Origin: CADEDH01 sp041394285
Lineage (GTDB): Bacteria > Actinomycetota > Acidimicrobiia > Acidimicrobiales > SZUA-35
Assembly (NCBI GenBank): GCA_041394285.1
Contig: JAWKIL010000011.1
Span: forward strand, 124,001-188,000
Direction of reading: 5' to 3'
DNA length: 64,000 bases
The translations under genes and the position numbers were made by a program. The notes beneath the pieces were generated by a model, which was not told the DNA's origin, did no database searches, and saw only the letters and a list, made by a program, of their open reading frames with translations. Position 1 is the first letter of the stretch, and every line of letters starts with the position of its first letter. Shown in pieces: positions 28,010 through 35,773 of this stretch.

Positions 28010-28081
28010 ACCGTCCAACCCGGCGGAACCGTCCAACCCGGCGGAACCGTCCAACCCGGCGGAACCGTCCAACCGGGCGGA
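28010..28081. repeat. 18-bp tandem repeat, 4 copies
   Basis: Units ACCGTCCAACCCGGCGGA at 28010-28027, 28028-28045, 28046-28063 and 28064-28081 (last copy with one change), starting 17 bases after the ferredoxin stop codon. The sequence after it (TTTGGTCT...AGACCCAAA, about 28083-28104) can form an imperfect hairpin. Confidence 0.95.
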
Positions 28082-28157
28082 CTTTTGGTCTCGAGCAGAC
28101 CCAAACGTCGCCGAGTTCATTCCTGGTGGACATTTGGTCAACGGGCCGGCGTTGACC

Positions 28158-28658
28158 TCAGGTCCAGGGCAGAGCCCAGCCATCTTCCGGCTGCTCACCG
28201 GCGGCGTTGGCGAAGGCTTCGAACCCGGCCAGCATCGCCGCCTGCTGCTCGGGCGTGGCCGAGGCCACGATGCGGGTCAGCTCGGCCAACCGGCGCCGGC
28301 TCACGTCGGCCACCAGCGACCGGCCCTCGTCGAGCAGGTGGATCTCCACCTCCCGCCGGCTGTGCTCCGGCACCCGGCGCTCGATCAGGTCCTTGCGGGC
28401 CAAGCGGTCGGCCAGGCGGGTGAGGGTGGAGGGGTGCACGCCCAGCGCCTCGGCCAGCTCGCCGGCCCGCAGCGGCCCCCGCTGGGCCAGGATCACCAGG
28501 GCCCGGTACTGGGGCAGCGTGATGTCGCCCAGGATCCCCATCGACGAGGCGGCGACGGCCACCAGCGCCCGGGAGGCCCGTAGGGCGGCTTCGGCCGTGG
28601 CCCGGGAATCCCCCTGCTCGGGTACGCTCCCCGGCCGTCGATGTGCTCGCGTGTTCAT
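28158..28658 (-). CDS. MarR family transcriptional regulator
   Basis: A 166-residue MarR regulator. The winged helix-turn-helix is visible: LPQYRALVILAQRGPLRAGE, then LAEALGVHPSTLTRLADRL as helix-turn-helix and a basic wing (ERRVPEHSRREVEIHL). The ATG at 28658 is 22 bases from the divergent ClC channel gene, which it probably controls along with itself. Dimerisation helices are at both ends. The ligand is unknown. Confidence 0.87.
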   Translation of the reverse strand: MNTRAHRRPGSVPEQGDSRATAEAALRASRALVAVAASSMGILGDITLPQYRALVILAQRGPLRAGELAEALGVHPSTLTRLADRLARKDLIERRVPEHSRREVEIHLLDEGRSLVADVSRRRLAELTRIVASATPEQQAAMLAGFEAFANAAGEQPEDGWALPWT

Positions 28659-28664
28659 TGCACC

Positions 28665-28694
28665 CCTACAATAGTTGCAGATGTCGCAACGTCC
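28665..28694. promoter_or_regulatory. Candidate MarR operator between marR and clc
   Basis: The 22-base divergent gap and first codons hold short overlapping palindromes: CAATAGTTG (28669-28677) and GTTGCAGATGTCGCAAC (28674-28690; arms GTTGC/GCAAC). MarR proteins usually bind such sites in the divergent gap. Weak evidence, since the sites are short. Confidence 0.4.
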
Positions 28695-30321
28695 GAGCAC
28701 CGAAGCCAGAATTCCCTGGAGCACCGGCGCGCCACTGGGCCGATGGGTCGCCCGCTGGCTGAGCCGGGCCATGCCCACCGAGAACCAGCGGGTCTGGTTG
28801 CTCACCCTCCTCGTCGGCGCCCTGTCGGGCCTGGCCGCCGTCGGGTTCCACCTCTCGATCCAGCTGGCGGAGCGGTTCATGATCGAACCGGCGCTCGATG
28901 CCACCGGCCGGTGGTGGATCGTCCTCGGCCTGGTCGTTCCGGTGGTGGGCGGCCTGGTGAGCGGCGCCCTGCTCACCTACGTGTTCCCCAACTCCCGGGG
29001 TAGCGGCATCCCCCAGGTGAAGGTGGCCTACAGCATCGAGGGCGGGCAACTCCCGCTGCGCCAGGGGATCGGCAAGTTCTTGGTGTCGACGCTGCAGATC
29101 GGCACCGGCGCCTCGCTGGGGCGGGAAGGTCCCACGGTGCAGATCTGCGCCGCCATCGCCAGCACCATCGGGCGGGCGGCCCGGCTGTCGGAGGACAGCC
29201 TGCGGCGGATGCTGCCGGTGGGGGCGGCGGCCGGTATCGCCGCCGCCTTCAACGCCCCGATCGCCGCCGTGACCTTCACGGTGGAGGAGGTGGTGGGCGA
29301 CCTCGACCACACCGTGCTGGCCGGCGTGGTGGTGGCTGCGGCCCTGGCCGCCGCCATCGAGCACGTGGCACTGGGATCGAAGCCCGTGTTCGACGTGCCC
29401 ACCGGTCTCGGCATCCACCACCTGGACTCGCTGCTCCTGTTCCTCCTGCTGGGCCTGGTGGCCGCCGCCGTGTCGCTGGCCTTCACCGAGTCGCTGCTGG
29501 CGCTGCGCATGCGGTTCCGGCACTCCCCCCTGCCGATCTGGACCCGGCCCGCCGTCGGCGGCCTGATGACCGGCGGCCTGGCGGTGGCCGGCATCGGCCT
29601 CCTGGGCCAGCGGGGTATCACCGGCGGCGGGTACGACACCCTCACCGAAGCCCTGCACGGCGGGCTGGCCTGGCGGATCATGCTGGCCCTGTGCGCCATG
29701 AAGCTGGCGGCCACGGTGTTCTCGTACTCGAGCGGGATGGCCGGCGGCATCTTCGCCCCCTCACTGTTCCTGGGGGGCATGGTGGGCGGGGCCGTCGGCA
29801 CCCTCGACGTGGCCCTCCTCGGCCACGAGCGGTCCGTGATCGGCGCCTTCGCCCTGGTCGGCATGGGCGCGGTGTTCGCCGGGATCATCCGCGCCCCGAT
29901 CACGTCGGTGCTGATCATCTACGAGATGACGGGCAACTACCGCCTCATCCTGCCCCTGATGATGGCGAACATGCTGGCATTCGCCATCGCCCGCCACATC
30001 CGGCCCATCCCGATCTACGAGGCCCTCCTGGCCCAGGACGGCCTCCACCTCCCCCACGACGAACCCACCCCCCACGTGCTCGATCTGCTCACGGTGGGCG
30101 ACGCCATGACCGATGTTCCGGGCGACAACGAGAGCGTCGACCGCACCCTGATCCTGTCGCCCGACCAGCCGCTGCACGAGGCGCTGGTGGCCATGGAGCG
30201 GAGCGGGCGCTACCAGGCGGTGGTGCTCGACCCCACCCCGGGTCCCGACGGTCCCCAGGTGGTGGGGCTGCTCACCGTGACCGGCATCATCCGGGCCCAG
30301 GCCCGGGCCTTGGAATCGTGA
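28681..30321 (+). CDS. ClC family chloride channel/antiporter with CBS region
   Basis: A 546-residue ClC protein. The ion-pathway motifs are present: GSGIPQ (residues about 109-114), GREGPTVQ (about 147-154) and GGIFAPSLFLGG (about 357-368), across some 16-18 helices. The C-terminal 110 residues look like one CBS pair segment (LTVGDAMTDVPGDNE...GRYQAVVLD), which may bind nucleotides. The proton-glutamate position follows GREGP as in antiporters, so Cl-/H+ exchange is possible. The ATG at 28681 was preferred over TTG at 28675. Divergent from marR. Confidence 0.88.
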   Translation: MSQRPSTEARIPWSTGAPLGRWVARWLSRAMPTENQRVWLLTLLVGALSGLAAVGFHLSIQLAERFMIEPALDATGRWWIVLGLVVPVVGGLVSGALLTYVFPNSRGSGIPQVKVAYSIEGGQLPLRQGIGKFLVSTLQIGTGASLGREGPTVQICAAIASTIGRAARLSEDSLRRMLPVGAAAGIAAAFNAPIAAVTFTVEEVVGDLDHTVLAGVVVAAALAAAIEHVALGSKPVFDVPTGLGIHHLDSLLLFLLLGLVAAAVSLAFTESLLALRMRFRHSPLPIWTRPAVGGLMTGGLAVAGIGLLGQRGITGGGYDTLTEALHGGLAWRIMLALCAMKLAATVFSYSSGMAGGIFAPSLFLGGMVGGAVGTLDVALLGHERSVIGAFALVGMGAVFAGIIRAPITSVLIIYEMTGNYRLILPLMMANMLAFAIARHIRPIPIYEALLAQDGLHLPHDEPTPHVLDLLTVGDAMTDVPGDNESVDRTLILSPDQPLHEALVAMERSGRYQAVVLDPTPGPDGPQVVGLLTVTGIIRAQARALES

Positions 30322-30404
30322 CGGCCGCCGCCGCCGCCCCCTGATCGCTTTTCGTTCCAGGTCTGTATTGTATTAGATCTCGACCGGACGATCACGAGGC
30401 CACG

Positions 30405-31550
30405 ATGCCCACGCCCCTCCCCTCCCCCGATGCCGCCGACCTGACGCCCCCCGGGCCCGACGAAGTCCAGCACCTGGCCCGGGGCGTGCTGACGGCCATC
30501 GCTCCCGCCGCCGGCCCCACCGAGCTGCAACGGCTCCTGGTGGGGGCGGCCTTCGACGCCATGACCGGGCACGCGCCGATCACGGCCGACCAGCCGCCGG
30601 TCGACCCCGAAGCGTTCGCCACCGGGATGGCCGGCCGCAACGAAGCCTTCCGCACCCGCATCCTGCAGACCATGATCCTGGGGGCGCTGGTGCTCCGGCC
30701 GCTGGAGCCGGCGGTGGCCGAGCGGGTGGAGGCGTTCGCCCGGGCCCTGTGCGTCGACGACGGGATGCTCCGGGTGGCCCAGCGCTTCGCCGCCGGCCAG
30801 CTCGGCCTGGCCGCCGTGGATTTCGACCGCAACGGCTACACAGCCGGCTGGTCGGCCGAACGGGTCGACGCCCTCCACACCAGCACCGGTCTGGCCGAGG
30901 CGTGGCAGCAGGCCAGCGACGACGCCGAGCTGGCCGCCCGCTGGGCCGGCCTGGAGCACCTACCCGCCGGCACCCTGGGCCGAGGCGTGTGGGAGCTGTA
31001 CCGGGCGCGAGGGTTCGCCTTCCCCGGCGAAGCCGGCTCTGCTCCCCCGCTGCTGGCCCAGCACGACTGGGTGCACGTGCTGGCCGACTACGGCACCCGG
31101 GTGGAGTCGGAGCTGGAGGTGTTCGCCTTCATCGCCCGGGCCAACGACGACCCCCGGGGTTTCTCCCTCCTGGCCATGGTCGTGAGCCTGTTCGAGACCG
31201 GCTACCTGGCCACCGGGGCGGGGCTGTTCGAGGCCTTTCCCGGCCAGCTGTCGGCCGACGGCATGGCGGTCCGGGTGGCCGACGCCCTGCGCCGGGGGGC
31301 CCTCAGCCACGGACCCGACGGCGAGCCCGACGTCGACTTCCTGGCCCTCGACTGGTTCACCCTGGCCCACCAGCCGGTGATGGAGCTGCGGCGCCGGTTC
31401 GGCCTGGTGGCCAAGTCGGCGGCCGCCGTGACCGCCGGTTCGGTGGGCCCGTGGGAGCCGGGCGGGATCAGCGCCTACCAGCACGAGACGGGCGTGCAGG
31501 CGGCGACCGCCGCCGGACGGGCCTACGACAGCTTCGGCGCCACGCCCTGA
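30405..31550 (+). CDS. TerB-like domain fused to COQ4-like domain
   Basis: A 381-residue two-domain protein. Residues about 20-135 are helical and resemble TerB/tellurite-resistance-like proteins (RVEAFARALCVDDGMLRVAQ). Residues about 185-300 resemble ubiquinone biosynthesis protein Coq4: LPAGTLGRGVWELYRARGF leads into HDWVH at 220-224 and a glutamate at 236, exactly the HDxxH-X11-E zinc motif of Coq4. Coq4 acts in decarboxylation/hydroxylation of the quinone ring. Actinobacteria use menaquinone, so the function here must differ or act on another ring. The start has GAGG five bases upstream. Confidence 0.72.
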   Translation: MPTPLPSPDAADLTPPGPDEVQHLARGVLTAIAPAAGPTELQRLLVGAAFDAMTGHAPITADQPPVDPEAFATGMAGRNEAFRTRILQTMILGALVLRPLEPAVAERVEAFARALCVDDGMLRVAQRFAAGQLGLAAVDFDRNGYTAGWSAERVDALHTSTGLAEAWQQASDDAELAARWAGLEHLPAGTLGRGVWELYRARGFAFPGEAGSAPPLLAQHDWVHVLADYGTRVESELEVFAFIARANDDPRGFSLLAMVVSLFETGYLATGAGLFEAFPGQLSADGMAVRVADALRRGALSHGPDGEPDVDFLALDWFTLAHQPVMELRRRFGLVAKSAAAVTAGSVGPWEPGGISAYQHETGVQAATAAGRAYDSFGATP

Positions 31551-31602
31551 CCGGGAGCGGCCGGCCCCGCCGGAGGACGCCGAGGGGTGGCATGATGGCG
31601 GG

Positions 31603-32451
31603 GTGATCGTGCAGTCCACCCGCTTGCCCGATGAACCCCATCTGGTGCTGACGATGGAGCAGCACACGGCCACCGCCGGCACCCTGGCCCAGCACTTCGG
31701 CGGCGTGGGGCCGTTCGCCCCACTGGAGCCCCGTGACCTGCTCCTGGGCCTGGTGCGGGAGCACGACCGGGGCTGGGCCGAGGTGGACGCAGCGGCCCCC
31801 CGGGACCCGTCGACCGACCTGCCGTGGTCGGTCTACCAGACCCCGACGTCGGTCTCGATCGGCACCGGACCCCGCTCGATCGACCACAACGAACGGTGCC
31901 ACCCCTACCGGGGCCTGCTGGCCAGCATGCACATCCACGGGTTGTTCACCGGCCGCTACGGCCTCGACCAGACCCGCATCCTCGACCTGGTTGACGAGCC
32001 CAGCCGGGCCCTGCTGGAGCCGATGCTGGCGGCCGAGACCGAGCGCCAGGCCCGCCTCCGCCGCCAGCTGACGGCCGATCCGGCCACGGCTCCCTGGCTG
32101 GCCGACGCCGCGCTACTCCACAGCTACAAGGCCCTCCAGACGTTCGACGCCCTGGCCCTGTGGTTGCAGGTCACCCACCCGGCCGGGCGCCGGCCCACCG
32201 TGCTCCGCCACGTGCCCACCACGGGCGGCGCCCATGTCGCCGTCGCTGTCACACCCCGGAGCGAGGATCGGATCGTGCTCGATCCCTACCCTTTCGACAC
32301 CGACCCGCTGGAGCTCGTGATCGAGGGCCGGTGGCTCCGCCCGCAGCCCTCGGGGGCGGACCTCGCCGCCGCCCTGGCCGCAGCTCCACCCGGTCGCCAG
32401 CCGGTCACCCTGTGCTCGGCGGCCACGGCCGGATCGGCGGCGGCGGCATGA
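31603..32451 (+). CDS. DUF3891 family protein
   Basis: A 282-residue protein matching DUF3891: LVLTMEQHTATAGTLAQHFG near the start, LLLGLVREHDRGWAEVDAA with conserved His-Asp, PWSVYQTP, and SIHIHGLFTGRYG-like sequence (MHIHGLFTGRYG) in the middle. The conserved His/Asp residues give it an HD-like helical look, but a function is not known. GTG start at 31603. Its stop overlaps the start of the PNPOx-like gene (ATGA), which in turn overlaps a DNA polymerase gene, so the three are one translational unit. Confidence 0.8.
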   Translation: MIVQSTRLPDEPHLVLTMEQHTATAGTLAQHFGGVGPFAPLEPRDLLLGLVREHDRGWAEVDAAAPRDPSTDLPWSVYQTPTSVSIGTGPRSIDHNERCHPYRGLLASMHIHGLFTGRYGLDQTRILDLVDEPSRALLEPMLAAETERQARLRRQLTADPATAPWLADAALLHSYKALQTFDALALWLQVTHPAGRRPTVLRHVPTTGGAHVAVAVTPRSEDRIVLDPYPFDTDPLELVIEGRWLRPQPSGADLAAALAAAPPGRQPVTLCSAATAGSAAAA

Positions 32452-33245
32452 GCGACACGGAGACCCGTCGGCTCCACGGGCTGCGGCTGCTGGTGCGCTC
32501 GCTGCGGACGGGTGAGCTGACGGCCGCCGAGCAGCTGCGGCCCCATCTGGCCCCCGGGGTCACGGTGACCGCCCGCAACGGGTACGCCGCCGGGGTCGAC
32601 GGCGCCCTGCGCCTGCTGTCGGGCCAGCACGCCCTCACCCCGACCTTGCGCCGGGCCCACTGGTCGCTGCCCCGCCTCGACGGCGACGCCGGCCTGGTGG
32701 AGGCGGTCTGCCCCGATCTGGGGGCCGCCCCCAGCCGGGTGACGCTGCGGGTGGCCTTCGACGGCGACCACCGCATGGCATCCGTCGCCTACGAGATGGA
32801 GCTGTGGGAACCACCGGTGTCCACCGCCGCCATGCCCGACCACGTGCGGGCGGCCATCGACGACGCCCTGGCCAATGGCACACCACTCGTGCTGGCCTAC
32901 ACCGGGGCCGACGGCACCCCGCACCTGTCGTTGCGGGGCAGCATCCAGACGGCGGGCCCGCTCCTGCTCACCCTGTGGGCCCGCAAGCCCGAGGGCTTCG
33001 TGGAGGCCGTGGCCGCCGACCCCCGGGTCACGCTGCTGTACCGCAACTCCCCCACCCGCACCACGCTCACCATCATCGGCCGGGCCCGGGTGGTGGCCGA
33101 CGAGGCCGAGCGGCAGCGGATCTACGAGCTGAGCCCCGAGGTGGAGCAGCTCCACGACCCGGGTCGCACCGGGGTGGCGGTGGCGATCGACGTCGAGCGG
33201 GTGCAGGGCACGTCGCCCCACGGCATGGTCCTCGTCGAGCGATGA
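32448..33245 (+). CDS. Pyridoxamine 5'-phosphate oxidase-like (FMN-binding split-barrel) protein
   Basis: A 265-residue protein. Residues about 1-120 form an extra N-terminal region of unknown type (possibly SnoaL/NTF2-like). The C-terminal 140 residues have the PNPOx split barrel: VRAAIDDALANGTPLVLAYTG, HLSLRGSIQ, LLLTLWARKPEGFVEAVAADPRV and RTTLTIIGRARVV, as in F420/FMN-dependent oxidoreductases of actinobacteria. It probably binds flavin or F420. Its place between DUF3891 and a DNA polymerase is odd; ATGA overlaps at both ends. Confidence 0.78.
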   Translation: MSDTETRRLHGLRLLVRSLRTGELTAAEQLRPHLAPGVTVTARNGYAAGVDGALRLLSGQHALTPTLRRAHWSLPRLDGDAGLVEAVCPDLGAAPSRVTLRVAFDGDHRMASVAYEMELWEPPVSTAAMPDHVRAAIDDALANGTPLVLAYTGADGTPHLSLRGSIQTAGPLLLTLWARKPEGFVEAVAADPRVTLLYRNSPTRTTLTIIGRARVVADEAERQRIYELSPEVEQLHDPGRTGVAVAIDVERVQGTSPHGMVLVER

Positions 33246-35656
33246 CGAGCCTGGCCGCCGCCGTGTCCCCGGGCCGCGATCCGTCGTCGGTCCCGTGCCG
33301 GTACATCACCGAGGCCGCGGACCTGCCGCTGCTGGCGGCGGCGCTGGCCACGGCCGAGCGGGTGGCCATAGACACCGAGACCCCGATCGACGGGCCGGCC
33401 GCCGGCACGCTGCGGGTGATGTCGCTGGCCGTGCGGTCGGGCGAGGGGTGCGAGCAGTCGTTCGTGGTCGATGCCCGCGATGTGGACCCCACCCTCCTGG
33501 CCCCGCTGCTCACCGGGGTGGAGGCCGACGGCTGGAACGCCGCCTTCGACGCCAACGTGCTCGACCGGGCGGTGTGGGGCACGGCCGACACCACCTCCCA
33601 CCTGCGGTGGTGGGACTGCCAGCTGGCCGACGCCGTGCTCCACCAGGGCTCCAGTGGCTTCACCTGGTACCACGGCCTGGCCTGGGCGGCCGAGCGGTAC
33701 GTGGGGTGGGCCCTCGACGGCAAGGGCTCGATCCAGGTGTCGTTCACCGAGCGGGGCGACCTGTCGGCCGAGCAGATCCGCTACGCCGCCAGCGACGCCG
33801 TGGTCACGCTGTGGGTGGGCGACGCCCTGCGGGCCGAGCTGGCGGCGGCCGGGCTGGAGCAGATCGCCGCCATCGAGAACGACGCCCGCCCCTTCCTGGA
33901 CCAGATGATGCGCACCGGCCTCCCGTTCGACTGGGCCGGCTGGCAGGCCGAGCTGCGCTCGATCGAGAGCGCCAACCGGGCCGTGCTCGGCACCCTGTCG
34001 GCGCTCACCGGCGGTGGCCAGGGCACCCTGTTCGACGACGTGACCGAGCCCACATGGAACCCGGCGTCGGACCGCCAGGTGAAGGAGGCCCTCAACCGGT
34101 GGTCGGCGGCCGAGGTGGAGCGGTTCACCCGTGAACGGTACGGGGCGCCCCGCCCTCTGGCCGAGGGCGACTCGGTGAGCGCCCCGGTGCTGCGCGACAT
34201 CGGGGGTCCGCTGTGCGAGGCCATCCTCGAGTTCCGCAACCACACCAAGATCCTGTCCACCTACGGCGAGTCCATCCACGAGCACCTGTGGCCCGACGGC
34301 CGCCTCCACCCGCAGTACCTGCAGGTGGTGGGCACGAACACGGGCCGTCTGGCCAGCCGCAACCCCAACGCCCAGAACTTCACCCCCCGGATGCTGCCCT
34401 TCGTTCGCCCGCCCGAGCCGGATCGGGTGTTCGTGCACGCCGACCTGAGCCAGGCCGAGCTGCGGGTGCTGGCCCAGGTGGCCGACGACGAGCCCCTGCG
34501 GGCCGCCTTCCGCCGGGGCGACGACGTGCACGTGAGCACGGCGGCGTCGATGTTCGCGGTCGACGCCGCCGAGCTGCGGGCGGCCGACCCCGACCGGTTC
34601 GCCCGCCTCCGCCGGATCGCCAAGGCCCTGAACTTCGGCATCGCCTACGGGTCGGGGGCGGCCGCGCTGAGCCGCACCCTCACGGCCGAGGGCACGGTCA
34701 CCTCGGTCGACGAGGCGGCCGACCTCCTGGCCCGCTACCGGGCCACCTATCCCGGCACGGCGGCGTGGGCCGAGGCCCGGATCGCCGAGATCGACGCCCT
34801 GGCCGCCACCACCGACACGATCGACTGGCGGGCCACGATGCGCCTGGCCCGGGGCCACGGCGACGTGGCCCAGATCCGGCGCGACTTCCGCAAGGGCGTC
34901 GGGCGGTGGCCGGCGGTGGAGGAGATCGTGGCCGTCCACCCCCTGCGGATGGAGATGGACGAGGCCGCCCTGGCCAGCCAGGTGGCCTGGCTGCTCGGTT
35001 ACCCGGCGCCGGTGGCCCTGGTGGCCGGAGGTGCGCCGTTCACGTTCGCCAGCCGCACCGTGGCCGGCCGGCGCCAGCAGTTCAACCTCCACCTCGACCG
35101 GTTGTTCCTGGCGGTGGTGCACGAGGCGGTCCGCTCCACCGACCCGGCGCTGGCCCGGGTGCGAAGCCGGTTCGCCCGGGATCACGGTCTGGCCCTGGAC
35201 GGCCTCGACGCCGACGGTGGCTCGGGGGGAACCGCCCGGATCGACCGCCAGTTCGAGGACCGGCCCCTGCGCCGGGCCTTCGTGGAGGCCATCGCCGCCG
35301 AGGTGGGCAAGGAGGCGGCCGACGCCCATCTCGGTCGGGCGGCCCGGGAGCGGGTGGGGGCCATGGTCAACGCCTGGCGCAACGCCCCCATCCAGGGGGC
35401 GGTGGCCGACATCATGCTGGTGGCCTACGCCGACCTGCACCGCCGGCTGGCCCGGTTCCCGTCGGCCCGTCCGGTCCAGACCGTGCACGACTCGGTGGTG
35501 ATCGAGTGCAGCCGGGCCGAGGCCGAGGCGGTGGCGGCCGAGGTGCGGGCTGCCCTGGAGGAGGCGTCGCTACGGTTCTGCCCCGACGTGGTACCCCGGG
35601 CCGACGTCGACATCCGCACCACCCTGGCCGACGACTCGGTGATTCCCCTCGGCTGA
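33242..35656 (+). CDS. Family A DNA polymerase with 3'-5' exonuclease domain, no 5' nuclease domain, long insert
   Basis: An 804-residue family A DNA polymerase. The proofreading exonuclease motif DTE is at 44-46 (AIDTETPIDG). Polymerase motif A is near residue 396 (HADLSQAELRVLAQ), motif B near 457 (RRIAKALNFGIAYG) and motif C near 745 (QTVHDSVVIE). There is no N-terminal 5'-3' exonuclease as in cellular Pol I, and motif B and C are about 150 residues further apart than in E. coli Pol I, with an insert before WRNAPIQGAVADIM. This architecture resembles phage and plasmid polymerases. It may be a repair or translesion enzyme. Third gene of a coupled operon. Confidence 0.85.
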   Translation: MTSLAAAVSPGRDPSSVPCRYITEAADLPLLAAALATAERVAIDTETPIDGPAAGTLRVMSLAVRSGEGCEQSFVVDARDVDPTLLAPLLTGVEADGWNAAFDANVLDRAVWGTADTTSHLRWWDCQLADAVLHQGSSGFTWYHGLAWAAERYVGWALDGKGSIQVSFTERGDLSAEQIRYAASDAVVTLWVGDALRAELAAAGLEQIAAIENDARPFLDQMMRTGLPFDWAGWQAELRSIESANRAVLGTLSALTGGGQGTLFDDVTEPTWNPASDRQVKEALNRWSAAEVERFTRERYGAPRPLAEGDSVSAPVLRDIGGPLCEAILEFRNHTKILSTYGESIHEHLWPDGRLHPQYLQVVGTNTGRLASRNPNAQNFTPRMLPFVRPPEPDRVFVHADLSQAELRVLAQVADDEPLRAAFRRGDDVHVSTAASMFAVDAAELRAADPDRFARLRRIAKALNFGIAYGSGAAALSRTLTAEGTVTSVDEAADLLARYRATYPGTAAWAEARIAEIDALAATTDTIDWRATMRLARGHGDVAQIRRDFRKGVGRWPAVEEIVAVHPLRMEMDEAALASQVAWLLGYPAPVALVAGGAPFTFASRTVAGRRQQFNLHLDRLFLAVVHEAVRSTDPALARVRSRFARDHGLALDGLDADGGSGGTARIDRQFEDRPLRRAFVEAIAAEVGKEAADAHLGRAARERVGAMVNAWRNAPIQGAVADIMLVAYADLHRRLARFPSARPVQTVHDSVVIECSRAEAEAVAAEVRAALEEASLRFCPDVVPRADVDIRTTLADDSVIPLG

Positions 35657-35773
35657 CCCGGCCCCCACACCCACCCGGCCCTCCACCCCGTTTCTGCGTC
35701 ACATTCTCCCCGTCTTCCAGAGGTTTCGCGGCACAGATCGACGGCGTGACGCGGTTTTCGTTACACAGAGGGG

